A stretch of 64,000 bases of DNA, taken from positions 620,001-684,000 of the forward strand of contig CBDEHK010000001.1 of assembly GCA_965238305.1 (NCBI GenBank), in the 5' to 3' direction. Shown in pieces: positions 46,157-55,097 of the stretch. The translations under genes were made by a program, and so were the position numbers. The notes under the pieces are model-generated. The model had not been told where the DNA came from. It saw only the letters and a program-made list of their open reading frames with translations, and searched no databases. Every line of letters starts with the position of its first letter. The stretch's first letter is position 1. Origin of the DNA: CBDCGJ01 sp965238305. GTDB lineage: Bacteria > Pseudomonadota > Alphaproteobacteria > GCA-2731375.

Positions 46157-46963
46157 CTATTCGCCAGCTTTGTCGGCGGCAATATCAGCCGCCACGGCCA
46201 CATCATATTGCGCGATCACCGCTTGGTTAAGTTGCATCAGTTCCGGATTGGCTTGCAAAATTGCCAGGCAATCGGTCCAGGCGAAGGCGGGATTTTCCGG
46301 TAACAGCTTCGCCAACAGAGCGGCCACGAACTGAAAATCTTCCGCATAATCGACCACCCAACGATAGTTGCGATAGTCGCCATCGGAGGGGAAGTGGGCG
46401 ATACGAAAGCGATCCTTGTGGCGGTGCAAATAGGCCGTGACATGTTCGCGGTCGAAGCGTGACGTGGCTTCCTTGGCCATCGCATCAAACGCTGCCCGGG
46501 TCATGATTTCCGCATCCAGCCCGCGCGGATAGCGAGGCGGGGTCAAAGAATATAGATCATTATGATCGCCTCGCGCCGGCGGCTGTTCGGCCAGCATTTG
46601 TTGGCAAAGCGCGTCGACCAGCCCCGGATCGATCAGCGGACAGTCCGCGGTCACCCGGATGACATATTGGGGATCCTCCTGCGCGACGCACAGCTGATAG
46701 CGGCTGACCAGATCGTTGGCGGCGCCGCGATAACAGGTGATGCCGATTTCCGCACAATAGTCGGCGATCGGATCGTCTTCCGGCAGGGTCGACGTGGCTA
46801 GGACCAGCCGGTCGACAAGGTGGGCCCGGCGTAAGCGCTCCAGATGATATCCCAGCAATGGCTTGCCCATTACCGGCCGCAAGACTTTGCCGGCCAGCCG
46901 CTCGGAGCCCATGCGGGCCTGCGAAACACATAATATACGACAAGTGTTCGCCGCTGAATTCAT
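46157..46963 (-). CDS. pseF: CMP-pseudaminic acid synthetase-like cytidylyltransferase (SpsF/PseF type)
   Basis: This 268-residue nucleotidyltransferase of the CMP-sugar group begins ILCVSQARMGSERLAGKVLRP and has VIRVTADCPLIDPGLVDAL, as in SpsF/PseF proteins. It would activate pseudaminic acid with CTP. Its ATG overlaps the pseI stop (ATGA), which ties it to that pathway. The call as PseF rests on the pairing; by sequence alone it is only an acylneuraminate-type cytidylyltransferase. Confidence 0.82.
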   Translation of the reverse strand: MNSAANTCRILCVSQARMGSERLAGKVLRPVMGKPLLGYHLERLRRAHLVDRLVLATSTLPEDDPIADYCAEIGITCYRGAANDLVSRYQLCVAQEDPQYVIRVTADCPLIDPGLVDALCQQMLAEQPPARGDHNDLYSLTPPRYPRGLDAEIMTRAAFDAMAKEATSRFDREHVTAYLHRHKDRFRIAHFPSDGDYRNYRWVVDYAEDFQFVAALLAKLLPENPAFAWTDCLAILQANPELMQLNQAVIAQYDVAVAADIAADKAGE

Positions 46964-48018
46964 CTAGCTGGTTCCACGATCATGTCCCAGGCAAGCGGTT
47001 CCCCGCGCCGCAGATCGCGGCCGGCGCGTTGCCCCAAGACATAATTCAGGTGTTTTGGCGCCAGCCCGAAACCAGGGCGGATCGAGCGGATATTTTCGCT
47101 GTTCAGTGGCGCCCCGGCCTTAATATCCGCCACAACATAGAGCGAACGGCGATGGTCGGCGGCCGCAAGCTCGCTTGCCTGCTGGGTGAATAGTGCCGAG
47201 CCTAGCGCCGCATGGGCTTCCCGGCAAGTCTCGCACAGGCGTTTGAATTCCGCCGGCTCAAGTGAAAATTCGACGTCAGAGCCGCCGCCGGAACGATCGA
47301 GGGTGAAATGTTTCTCCACCAGCACGGCGCCACGGGCCACCGCCGCAATGGCGACATGGACATCAAGGGTATGATCGGAAAGCCCAACCTGGCAGCCGAA
47401 TTGTTCGGACAGAAAATCCATCCGGCGCAAATTCGCCTGATCGACCGGGGTCGGATAGCCGCTGGTACATTGCAACAGCATAAAGGGCGTCACGCCGACC
47501 GCCGCAACCGCATCCCGCACATCGTCTAGCGAACATAACCCAGTTGACATGATTACGGGCTTACCACTTCTTGCCACCCGCTCGATCAAGCCGATATCGA
47601 CCATTTCAAAGGACGCTATTTTAAACGCCGGCGCCGCCAGTTCTTCCAACAGCGCCACCGCTGTCGGGTCGAACGGTGTCGAAAACAGCGTCAGCCCGAT
47701 CTCACGGGCATGCGCGAATAGCGGTTCATGCCACTCAAACGGTGTATGCGCCTCTTGATAAAGGTCATACAGCCGGCGCCCGGCCCACAGGCCGTCGGTG
47801 ATATCAAATCCAGGGCCCCCATGGTCGATGGTAATGGTATCTGGTGTATAGGTTTGCAATTTGGCGGCATCGGCACCGGCCGCTTTGGCGGCATCTAGCA
47901 TCGCTTTCGCGCGTTCGATATCGCCGCCATGATTGCCGGACAATTCAGCGATCATGTACGGGGCCTGGGTCCGGTCGATCCGCCGACCGGCGATCTCAAA
48001 CGTCGGGGCTGTGCTAAT
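46960..48018 (-). CDS. pseI: Pseudaminic acid synthase
   Basis: This NeuB-type enzyme condenses phosphoenolpyruvate with the 6-deoxy-2,4-diacylamino hexose made by PseG. It shows YMIAELSGNHGGD, KLQTYTPDTITID, GLSDHTLD and the C-terminal antifreeze-like SAF domain. The family N-terminus (FEIAGRRIDRTQAPYM) is encoded upstream of the first ATG (47955), with no ATG, GTG or TTG before it in frame. An ATT at 48018-48016, overlapping the uxs stop (ATTAG) and 6 bases after GGGAG, gives a natural 352-residue protein. The ATG start would give 331 residues and lose the first strands. Confidence 0.87.
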   Translation of the reverse strand: MSTAPTFEIAGRRIDRTQAPYMIAELSGNHGGDIERAKAMLDAAKAAGADAAKLQTYTPDTITIDHGGPGFDITDGLWAGRRLYDLYQEAHTPFEWHEPLFAHAREIGLTLFSTPFDPTAVALLEELAAPAFKIASFEMVDIGLIERVARSGKPVIMSTGLCSLDDVRDAVAAVGVTPFMLLQCTSGYPTPVDQANLRRMDFLSEQFGCQVGLSDHTLDVHVAIAAVARGAVLVEKHFTLDRSGGGSDVEFSLEPAEFKRLCETCREAHAALGSALFTQQASELAAADHRRSLYVVADIKAGAPLNSENIRSIRPGFGLAPKHLNYVLGQRAGRDLRRGEPLAWDMIVEPAR

Positions 48019-48997
48019 CTGCCTCTCCCGCGTTTTTTTGGCCCTGATCGCTGAGCAGCCGATCGAAATAGTCGATCGTCAGCTTCAGCCCTTCGCTGAG
48101 TGGGGTGGTCGGCTGCCAATTCAGTTCCTGGCCGGCAAGGGTGATATCCGGTTGGCGCTGTTTCGGATCATCCCCCGGTAACGGGTGGAAGGTGACCGCA
48201 GATTTTGTCCCGGTCAATTCGACCACCAGCTCAGCAAGCTGCAGCATTGTGAATTCACCCGGATTGCCAAGATTGACGGGGCCGGCAAAGCCATCGCGGC
48301 TGCCCATCAGGCGGATTAGGCCGTCGACCAAGTCATCCACATAACAAAAGGCCCGGGTTTGTTTGCCGTCGCCATAAATTGTGATCGGTTGCCCGGTTAA
48401 AGCGTGGACAATAAAATTCGACACCACCCGGCCGTCGTCGGGCTGCATGCGCGGGCCATAGGTATTGAAAATCCGCGCCACCTTGATGGCGACCTGGCGT
48501 TCGCGTTGATAACTGAAAAATAGGCTTTCGGCGCAGCGCTTGCCTTCATCATAACAGGAGCGGATGCCCAACGGATTGACGTTGCCCCAATATTCCTCGC
48601 GCTGGGGATGCATTTCGGGGTCGCCGTAAACTTCGCTGGTCGACGCCTGCAGAACTTTGGCCCGGTCGCGGAAGGCCATTTCCAGCACATTGATGGCGCC
48701 GTTGACGTTGGTTTGCACGGTTTTGATGGGATCGAACTGATAACTTACAGGCGACGCCGGGCAGGCCATATTGTAAATCTCGTCCGCATGAATGAGCATC
48801 GGTTCAGTAATATCTTGGCGCAGGGCCTCAAACTTTGGATTATCGCCCAAGTGCTGAATATTGCCGCGATTGCCGGTAAAAAAATTATCGATCGCGAGTA
48901 CTTCATTGCCCGCCTCGATCATGCGGTCACAAAGGTGCGAACCGATAAATCCAGCGCCACCGGTCACGACAACCTTTTTCGAAAGACCATTTGCCAT
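48014..48997 (-). CDS. uxs: UDP-glucuronate decarboxylase (UDP-xylose synthase)
   Basis: From the ATG at 48997, preceded by AGGAAC, the protein has 327 residues. This extended SDR has VVVTGGAGFIGSHLCDRM, STSEVYGDP, the YDEGKR catalytic pair (Tyr and Lys) and RIFNTYGPRM, the typical UXS pattern. It turns UDP-glucuronate into UDP-xylose. It leads a minus-strand operon with pseI and pseF, so the same glycan may carry xylose and pseudaminic acid. Confidence 0.92.
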   Translation of the reverse strand: MANGLSKKVVVTGGAGFIGSHLCDRMIEAGNEVLAIDNFFTGNRGNIQHLGDNPKFEALRQDITEPMLIHADEIYNMACPASPVSYQFDPIKTVQTNVNGAINVLEMAFRDRAKVLQASTSEVYGDPEMHPQREEYWGNVNPLGIRSCYDEGKRCAESLFFSYQRERQVAIKVARIFNTYGPRMQPDDGRVVSNFIVHALTGQPITIYGDGKQTRAFCYVDDLVDGLIRLMGSRDGFAGPVNLGNPGEFTMLQLAELVVELTGTKSAVTFHPLPGDDPKQRQPDITLAGQELNWQPTTPLSEGLKLTIDYFDRLLSDQGQKNAGEAD

Positions 48998-49130
48998 ATG
49001 CGTTCCTGTACTAAGATGGCGAAAGATAAACTCAATTCTGTTCATAGACTATCAACCTTATTCGAACAAGCTACCGCCAAATCACCACGCACCTCATTGA
49101 AGTGTTGCATTCGCCGTTAAATCATCAATC

Positions 49131-50090
49131 ATGTTGGTCATGAACAAGCCGGCCCAAATCCTTATGTTAAGCGCCAACGCCAAAGTGCCGCTGCTGCGTG
49201 CTTTTCAGCGGGCCGGTGCGGTTGCGCATGCGGCCGATCTGTCGCCTGAACGGGCCGCCATGGTCTTGGCGGACCACCAAATCGTGCTGCCGCGGAGCGG
49301 CCACAGGGCCTTTGCAGCGGCCTTGATCGACTATTGCAGCTCACAAAGTATCGATCTGGTGGTGCCAACCCGAGATGGCGATTTGCGGCCACTCGCAGAC
49401 CTTGCCGATCGTTTGCGGGCCCGCGGCACTGAATGTTTGGTACCGTCCGTGGCGACGATTGAAACCTGCAGCGATAAACGGGCTTTCGCGCAATATTGTC
49501 TGGACCACGGCTTCCCGGTCCCCAGGCTTTATACGCCCGGCCAAAAAGGGCCGTTCTTCGTCCGCCCCCGCTTCGCCGCCGGCGGCTCGGACGGTTTGCG
49601 CGTGGACAATGATCGCGACCCGGCATTTCGCCATGACGAGGATTTTCTGGCCCAGACGTTGGTTGAGGCGCCGGAATATTCCGTCGATATCGTGTCCGAC
49701 TTTTCCGGCCAAGCCTGGCAGGCGGTGGCCCGGCGGCGGGTTTTGGTCGCCGGCGGTGAAGCCCAAATTTCTGTTGTCGAGGAGCAGGCGGAACTGGTGG
49801 CGCTGGCGTTAAAGCTGGCGCAAGCACTGGGCCTGGCCGGTCATAGTGTCATCCAGGTTTTTTTGCATCCCGAACATGGCCCGCTCTTGATCGAAGTTAA
49901 TCCACGTTTTGGCGGCGCCTCGACGCTTTCCATCGAAGCGGGCTTAGCCTCGCCCGAACGCTTGCTCAGCCATCTTCGTGGCGACGAACAGGCAGCAAAT
50001 CCGCGAGACATCAAATACGGTCTGACGCTGCTGCGCTATGCCAGCGACATCTATCTGATGGCGGACGAGATTGCCGGGCGGGATCGCTGA
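49131..50090 (+). CDS. ATP-grasp ligase of the glycan cluster
   Basis: The 319-residue protein has a PreATP-grasp-like N-terminus, DLVVPTRDGDL, the nucleotide-binding KGPFFVRPRFAAGGSDG and the metal site LIEVNPRFGGAS near the C-terminus. These belong to the carbamoyl-phosphate-synthase-like ATP-grasp fold, which joins a carboxylate to an amine via an acyl phosphate. Its stop overlaps the HAD gene by one base, and pseG follows. The substrate is unknown. Met4 at 49140 is an alternative start. Confidence 0.8.
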   Translation: MLVMNKPAQILMLSANAKVPLLRAFQRAGAVAHAADLSPERAAMVLADHQIVLPRSGHRAFAAALIDYCSSQSIDLVVPTRDGDLRPLADLADRLRARGTECLVPSVATIETCSDKRAFAQYCLDHGFPVPRLYTPGQKGPFFVRPRFAAGGSDGLRVDNDRDPAFRHDEDFLAQTLVEAPEYSVDIVSDFSGQAWQAVARRRVLVAGGEAQISVVEEQAELVALALKLAQALGLAGHSVIQVFLHPEHGPLLIEVNPRFGGASTLSIEAGLASPERLLSHLRGDEQAANPRDIKYGLTLLRYASDIYLMADEIAGRDR

Positions 50091-50755
50091 TGCCGCGCCC
50101 GGCCCTTTTGATCGACATGGATGACACGCTTTATCCGGAAATTTCATATGTCGCTAGTGGCTTTCAGGCCGTGGCGGCGGCCGTGGCGGCCCGCGGCGGC
50201 GGCGAACCGGCGGATTATGCGGCTTTCATGTTGCAGGCGCTGCGGACAGAGGGCCGCGGCAAGATCTTCGATGGCTTGCTGGCGCATTTTTCGATTCTCC
50301 GCGATTGCGTGGCGGTTGCTGAACTGGTCGAGATATATCGCAGCCACAATCCGGCGATTGAATTATTCCCCGGGGTTGAAGCCGCCCTGAAAGATCTGCA
50401 ATCGGCCTATCGCCTGGCCATCGTCACCGATGGATTGGCAGCAATGCAGCGCCAAAAAGTCACCGCTCTTGGCCTCGCAAATATTGTCGATTGTATCGTT
50501 TATTGCTGGGACGAAGACGCCCCAAAACCGGAATCACGGGCCTACCGACGGGCACTTGCGCAATTGGAGGTCGAGGTGGAGCAGGCAATTATCATCGGCG
50601 ACCGGCCCGATCACGATATCCAGGCGGCGCTTTCGCTCGGCTGCCGGGCGATCCGAATTCGTGGTGGTGCTCATGATGCAGTACCGACACCGAAAAATCC
50701 TTTGGTCCTAGGTGAAACTTCGCGTTTTGCCGACATCGGGGCCTTGTTGCCATGA
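50090..50755 (+). CDS. HAD-family hydrolase of the glycan cluster
   Basis: This 221-residue HAD phosphatase-type protein has motif I LLIDMDDTLYPE, motif II VTDGLAAMQRQK and motif IV IIIGDRPDHDI. Its start overlaps the ATP-grasp stop (TGATG) and its stop overlaps the pseG start (ATGA), so it is locked into the cluster. Pairs of ATP-grasp and HAD genes recur in surface-glycan loci. It may remove phosphate from a sugar or acyl intermediate, but no substrate can be read from the sequence. Confidence 0.82.
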   Translation: MPRPALLIDMDDTLYPEISYVASGFQAVAAAVAARGGGEPADYAAFMLQALRTEGRGKIFDGLLAHFSILRDCVAVAELVEIYRSHNPAIELFPGVEAALKDLQSAYRLAIVTDGLAAMQRQKVTALGLANIVDCIVYCWDEDAPKPESRAYRRALAQLEVEVEQAIIIGDRPDHDIQAALSLGCRAIRIRGGAHDAVPTPKNPLVLGETSRFADIGALLP

Positions 50756-51753
50756 CAAGGTCTTTGCTCATTCGCGCCGACGCAAATGAGGCCATCGGCA
50801 TCGGCCATGTCATGCGCTGTCTGGCAATCGCCGAAGAAGCAATGACGCGTGGCTGGACCTGTTATTTGTGCGCTGATGAACTGCCCGCCGCTGTGGCGCA
50901 GAAAGTCCGCGCCGGCGGTGTCGAAATCCTAGGCGGGGTCACGGTGGCTGAAGCGGTCAAAACAAGATCGCCCGCCGCCCTTATGATCGACGGTTATCGC
51001 TTCAGCGCGGATCAACGCCGGACTTGGCGGGCGCTTGGTCTGCCGGTCGTCGCGATCGACGATAATTGCCATCTGCTGGCCTATCATTGCGATTTACTGA
51101 TCAATCCGAACGCCCATGCGGCGACCCTGCCCTACACCCAGGATCAATCGATTGATCAACGTTTATTGGGCCTGGACTATTTTCCTTTGCGGCGGCGGTT
51201 GCGGGAATTCACAAAGGCGGACAAAACACCATTGGCGGAGCGCCGCCGCCTCTTGATCAGTTTTGGCGGCAGCGATCCGCTTGCTTTAACGCTGCCGGTT
51301 GTGCAGGCGCTGCAGCGGGCGACCTTACCGGATATTGCTTTGGATGTCGTATTGGGCCCGGGGATTGCCCATCGACAACGGCTTGAAAAATCATTGTTAG
51401 AGTGCTTAGAGCCGGCGGATATCCATTTTGACCCAGACGATTTTGGCGATCTGATCTGCCGAGCGGGCCTGGCGATTAGCGCCGCCGGTGGGACGGCGAT
51501 GGAGCTTGCGGCGCTCGGCACGCCGGCCTTGTTGGTCACGATTGCCCCGAACCAGTCGATCGCCGCGACATGTGCGGATTATCCGGTCATAGACGGGACC
51601 GAAACGGACGCCGCGGCGACCATCGCGCGGCAGGCTATCGAGCTTTGGCACGATCCGGACCGCCGCCAGCGATTGGCGGAAAATATGGCGGACAAAGTCG
51701 ACGGCGAAGGTGTCAGGCGAATTGTCACGAATATTGCAGGACTAATTTGTTGA
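50752..51753 (+). CDS. pseG: UDP-2,4-diacetamido-2,4,6-trideoxy-beta-L-altropyranose hydrolase
   Basis: This 333-residue GT-B-like protein begins LLIRADANEAIGIGHVMRCLAIA and has SFGGSDP and ISAAGGTAMELAALGTPALLV, the PseG pattern (related to MurG). It removes UDP from the altropyranose intermediate before the PseI condensation. The invariant His of the GxGHVMRC loop is present. It is the third gene of the plus-strand operon, 74 bases before pseB. Confidence 0.92.
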   Translation: MTRSLLIRADANEAIGIGHVMRCLAIAEEAMTRGWTCYLCADELPAAVAQKVRAGGVEILGGVTVAEAVKTRSPAALMIDGYRFSADQRRTWRALGLPVVAIDDNCHLLAYHCDLLINPNAHAATLPYTQDQSIDQRLLGLDYFPLRRRLREFTKADKTPLAERRRLLISFGGSDPLALTLPVVQALQRATLPDIALDVVLGPGIAHRQRLEKSLLECLEPADIHFDPDDFGDLICRAGLAISAAGGTAMELAALGTPALLVTIAPNQSIAATCADYPVIDGTETDAAATIARQAIELWHDPDRRQRLAENMADKVDGEGVRRIVTNIAGLIC

Positions 51754-51827
51754 GTGGGTCGCGGGTGTTCAGCTTTGCGGCCATTGGAATGTTCGATATA
51801 TTAGAGAGATCGCACAGTTAGGGGATA

Positions 51828-52916
51828 ATGGTGGCAAAACCGGCAACAAAATCGGCGACGAAAAAGGCGAGGCGTAAAATCGTTCATGTGCCTCGCGATT
51901 TCAGCACCGATAGTCTGGATTTGAACGGCGAGGTTATTTTGGTGACCGGCGGCACCGGATCGTTCGGTCAGGAATTTGTCAGACTTGTGGTGGAGCGTTA
52001 TCGGCCCCGCAAGCTCATCGTCTTTTCGCGCGATGAATTGAAACAATATGAAATGGCGCAGAAGTTCCCCACTGAAAAATATCCTTTCATGCGCTATTTT
52101 ATCGGCGATATTCGCAACCGCGATCGCCTCGAAATGGCCTTGCGGGACGTCGAATATCTGGTTCATACGGCAGCGATGAAACATGTGCCGATCGCCGAAT
52201 ACAATCCCTTCGAATGCATCCACACCAACGTGTTGGGGGCCGAAAATATCGTCCATGCCGCAATCAGCCGTGATGTTCGGAAAGTAATCGCCCTTTCGAC
52301 TGACAAGGCCGCCAACCCGGTTAACCTATACGGCGCCAGCAAACTTGCTTCGGATAAAATTTTTGTCGCCGCCAATAATCTGGTCGGTGAAGACGAATGC
52401 CGGTTTGCCGTCGTCCGCTACGGCAATGTCTTGGGCTCACGCGGCGGCGTGGTCGACTATTTCAACCGTCTGGTGGCCGAAAAGGCGAAAGAATTGCCGA
52501 TCACCGATCCGCGCATGACGCGGTTTTGGATCACCCTGCAACAAGGTGTCGATTTTGTCCTGTCCAGCTTGGAACATATGACCGGTGGGGAGATTTATGT
52601 ACCCAAAATCCCCAGCATGAACATCGTTGATTTCGCCAAGACCGTGGCGCCGGGGATCAAGCACAAGATCGTCGGGGCCCGGGCCGGTGAAAAACTACAT
52701 GAAGTGATGATCCCTGAAGACGATGCCCGCACCACCTACGAATTCGACGACAAATTGGTTATTCTGCCAGCTTTCGCCTGGTGGCCCCGCACCCACCTCA
52801 CCGACCAAGGCGCCAAGCTGGTCGATGAGGGGTTTCGCTATGCTAGCGACAACAACAAAGAATGGCTAAGCGTCAAAGGCTTGCAAAAGATGCTGGAACA
52901 AACCAGGCATGGCTAA
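51828..52916 (+). CDS. pseB: UDP-N-acetylglucosamine 4,6-dehydratase (inverting)
   Basis: This 362-residue enzyme has the SDR loop ILVTGGTGSFGQEFVR, the active site STDKAANPVNLYGASK and RYGNVLGSRGGVVDYF, as in FlaA1/PseB. It starts pseudaminic acid synthesis by making the 4-keto-6-deoxy altro sugar. Compared with FlaA1 it has an extra N-terminal stretch of about 32 residues, rich in Lys and Arg, before the first strand. The stop overlaps pseC by 8 bases. Confidence 0.95.
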   Translation: MVAKPATKSATKKARRKIVHVPRDFSTDSLDLNGEVILVTGGTGSFGQEFVRLVVERYRPRKLIVFSRDELKQYEMAQKFPTEKYPFMRYFIGDIRNRDRLEMALRDVEYLVHTAAMKHVPIAEYNPFECIHTNVLGAENIVHAAISRDVRKVIALSTDKAANPVNLYGASKLASDKIFVAANNLVGEDECRFAVVRYGNVLGSRGGVVDYFNRLVAEKAKELPITDPRMTRFWITLQQGVDFVLSSLEHMTGGEIYVPKIPSMNIVDFAKTVAPGIKHKIVGARAGEKLHEVMIPEDDARTTYEFDDKLVILPAFAWWPRTHLTDQGAKLVDEGFRYASDNNKEWLSVKGLQKMLEQTRHG

Positions 52917-54108
52917 GCCCGACAGCGCCTTGCCATTTCTACCCTATGGCCGGCAGTGGCTTGATGACGACGATCTCGACGCGGTTCGCCAGGTTCTGGA
53001 AAGCGATTGGCTGACCACCGGACCGGCGGCTGAAAATTTCGAAGCGGCGCTGCGAAGCGCCACCGGGGCCGAGCATGCGGTCGTTTGTTCCAGCGGCACC
53101 GCCGCTTTGCATCTGGCGACCCGCGCCCTCGGTTTGCGCCCCGGCGATGCCGTCATCGTGCCGGCGCTAACCTTTGCCGCCGCCGCCAATATGGCCCGGC
53201 TTGAGGGCCTGGAGGTTATTTTTGCCGATATCGACCCGGATAGCGGCCTGATGGGCGTCAAGGATGCTGATGCCGCCCTGCAATCAGCCCCCGACGGCAA
53301 GCGGGTGAAAGCCGTCTGTCCGGTGCATCTGAATGGACAAATCAGCGACCCCCAGACCCTGGCCGAATTTGCCGAAATTCACGGCTTGGCTGTCATTGAG
53401 GATGTTTGCCATGCCCTAGGTGGCCGCTATCAAGACCAACAGGGCAACTGGCACCAGGCCGGCGACAACGCTTATGCCGCGCTGTCCTGTTTTTCCTTTC
53501 ATCCGGTTAAAGCCATCGCCATGGGCGAAGGCGGCGCGGTCACGACGGCGGACGCGAAACTGGCCCATCAGATGCGCCAACAACGAAGCCACGGCATTGC
53601 CCGCGGCAGTGATATGCGCGACGCCAGTGCTGATGAGCCTTGGCAATATGAGGTGCAACAGGTTGGCCTAAATTACCGCGCCAGTGACATTCATTGCGCT
53701 TTAGGCGCCAGTCAGCTGAACAAACTGGATCAGTTCATCGATCGTCGCCGGGCGATCGTCAACCTGTACGAAACTTTGTTGGCGCCCCTGGCGCCGCTGG
53801 TCCGCCCAATTGCCCGGGTACCAGGGTGCCAGCCGGCCTGGCATTTATTTGTCGCCCAGTTCGATTTTGCTGCCATCGGGATACCGCGCCAGGCCTTGAT
53901 GGAAGCGCTTCACGACCGCGGCATCGGCAGCCAGGTGCACTATATTCCGTTGCACCAGCAGCCTTATTACCAGACCCGATACGGCCCGCAAAACTTACCG
54001 GGGGCGGAGGATTATTACCGGAAAAGTCTGAGTTTGCCGCTGTTTCCAAAGATGACGGACGGCGATGTCGAGCGGGTTGTGGTTGCCCTCAAGGACATTA
54101 TTGCTTAG
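52909..54108 (+). CDS. pseC: UDP-4-amino-4,6-dideoxy-N-acetyl-altrosamine transaminase
   Basis: This 399-residue PLP aminotransferase of the DegT/DnrJ/EryC1 family has CSSGTAALHLATRALGL, PVHLNGQ, IEDVCHALGG and the PLP-binding lysine in SFHPVKAIAMGEGGA (Lys201). It adds the 4-amino group to the PseB product. It is encoded directly after pseB with overlapping ends. The 3' end overlaps the convergent carnitine dehydrogenase gene by 11 bases. Confidence 0.95.
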   Translation: MAKPDSALPFLPYGRQWLDDDDLDAVRQVLESDWLTTGPAAENFEAALRSATGAEHAVVCSSGTAALHLATRALGLRPGDAVIVPALTFAAAANMARLEGLEVIFADIDPDSGLMGVKDADAALQSAPDGKRVKAVCPVHLNGQISDPQTLAEFAEIHGLAVIEDVCHALGGRYQDQQGNWHQAGDNAYAALSCFSFHPVKAIAMGEGGAVTTADAKLAHQMRQQRSHGIARGSDMRDASADEPWQYEVQQVGLNYRASDIHCALGASQLNKLDQFIDRRRAIVNLYETLLAPLAPLVRPIARVPGCQPAWHLFVAQFDFAAIGIPRQALMEALHDRGIGSQVHYIPLHQQPYYQTRYGPQNLPGAEDYYRKSLSLPLFPKMTDGDVERVVVALKDIIA

Positions 54109-55087
54109 CCGGCGGTGAAGACGGGGCCCGGTTGCGATTGAGATTGGTGCCGGCGGCAGTCTGCTGGCGCGCCAGACCTTGCAAAATTTCAATCAGACAA
54201 TCGTCACGCTGTTGTTCGAGGGCCCGCACATTTTGCCCTTCGGCCTGTTGATCGGTTTGTTCGACGATGCGATCCAATAGCTGATCGGTCAATTCCGGCG
54301 CCTCCAGTTTTGACCAGGGCAATTTCAGGGTCGGGCCGAATTGTTCCATGAAATGGCGCATGCCGCCTTCGCCGCCGGCCAGCCAGAATGTCAAAAACGG
54401 GCCCATGAAGGCCCAGCGCAAGCCGGCGCCATAGATGATGGCGTCGTCGATTTCTGCCGTCGTCGCGACGCCGTCATTGACCAGGTGCAGGGCTTCGCGC
54501 CACATCGCCTCCATCAACCGGTCGGCGATAAAACCGTCAATTTCCTTGCCCACGATAAGGGGCTGCATGCCAAGATCGGAATAGAAATTTTCCGCTTTTT
54601 TGATTGTCGCTGCCGAGGTTTGGTCGCCGCCGCAGATCTCCACCAGGGGCAATAAATAGACCGGATTGAAAGGGTGGCCAACGACGATACGTTCGGGGTG
54701 GCGGCAATTCGCCTGCAGCCGGCTTGGCAGCAGTCCGGAGGTGCTGCTGGCAATCAGGGTATTGCCTTCGGTGTGCTCTGATATCTCCGTCAGGATGGAT
54801 ATTTTCAACGCCTCGCGCTCCGGCGCGTTTTCCTGGACAAAATCCGCCCCCTCAACCGCCGCCTGCAGGCTGTTGGTGAAAGTGAGAGAGCCGCGCCGGG
54901 CTTGATCAAGCCCCAGACGTGCACAGGCGCGTTCGGCGTTCGCAATCACCGCTTCAATTTTACCTGCCGCCTTCGGGTCCGGATCATACACCGCCACGTC
55001 GATACCGCGCAGCATAAAGCGTGCCGCCCAACCCCCGCCGATGACGCCGCCGCCAATGACCGCAACCTTGTTGATCCCGTTTGTCAT
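54098..55087 (-). CDS. lcdH: L-carnitine dehydrogenase (3-hydroxyacyl-CoA dehydrogenase fold)
   Basis: This 329-residue NAD enzyme begins KVAVIGGGVIGGGWAARFM and has QENAPERE, SSTSGLLPS, VGHPFNPVYLLPLVEICGG and a C-terminal helical domain. These are the carnitine dehydrogenase subgroup, which oxidises L-carnitine to 3-dehydrocarnitine. The next gene upstream encodes the enzyme expected to cleave that product. Some relatives carry a fused thioesterase, which is absent here. Confidence 0.83.
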   Translation of the reverse strand: MTNGINKVAVIGGGVIGGGWAARFMLRGIDVAVYDPDPKAAGKIEAVIANAERACARLGLDQARRGSLTFTNSLQAAVEGADFVQENAPEREALKISILTEISEHTEGNTLIASSTSGLLPSRLQANCRHPERIVVGHPFNPVYLLPLVEICGGDQTSAATIKKAENFYSDLGMQPLIVGKEIDGFIADRLMEAMWREALHLVNDGVATTAEIDDAIIYGAGLRWAFMGPFLTFWLAGGEGGMRHFMEQFGPTLKLPWSKLEAPELTDQLLDRIVEQTDQQAEGQNVRALEQQRDDCLIEILQGLARQQTAAGTNLNRNRAPSSPPAKQ

Positions 55088-55097
55088 CAGCAGTTTG

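Noticed and set aside
46960..48018. Sialic or legionaminic acid synthase instead of PseI
   Set aside because: The cluster contains PseB-, PseC- and PseG-type enzymes, and the sequence has the PseI-like FSLEPAEF stretch, so pseudaminic acid is the better call.
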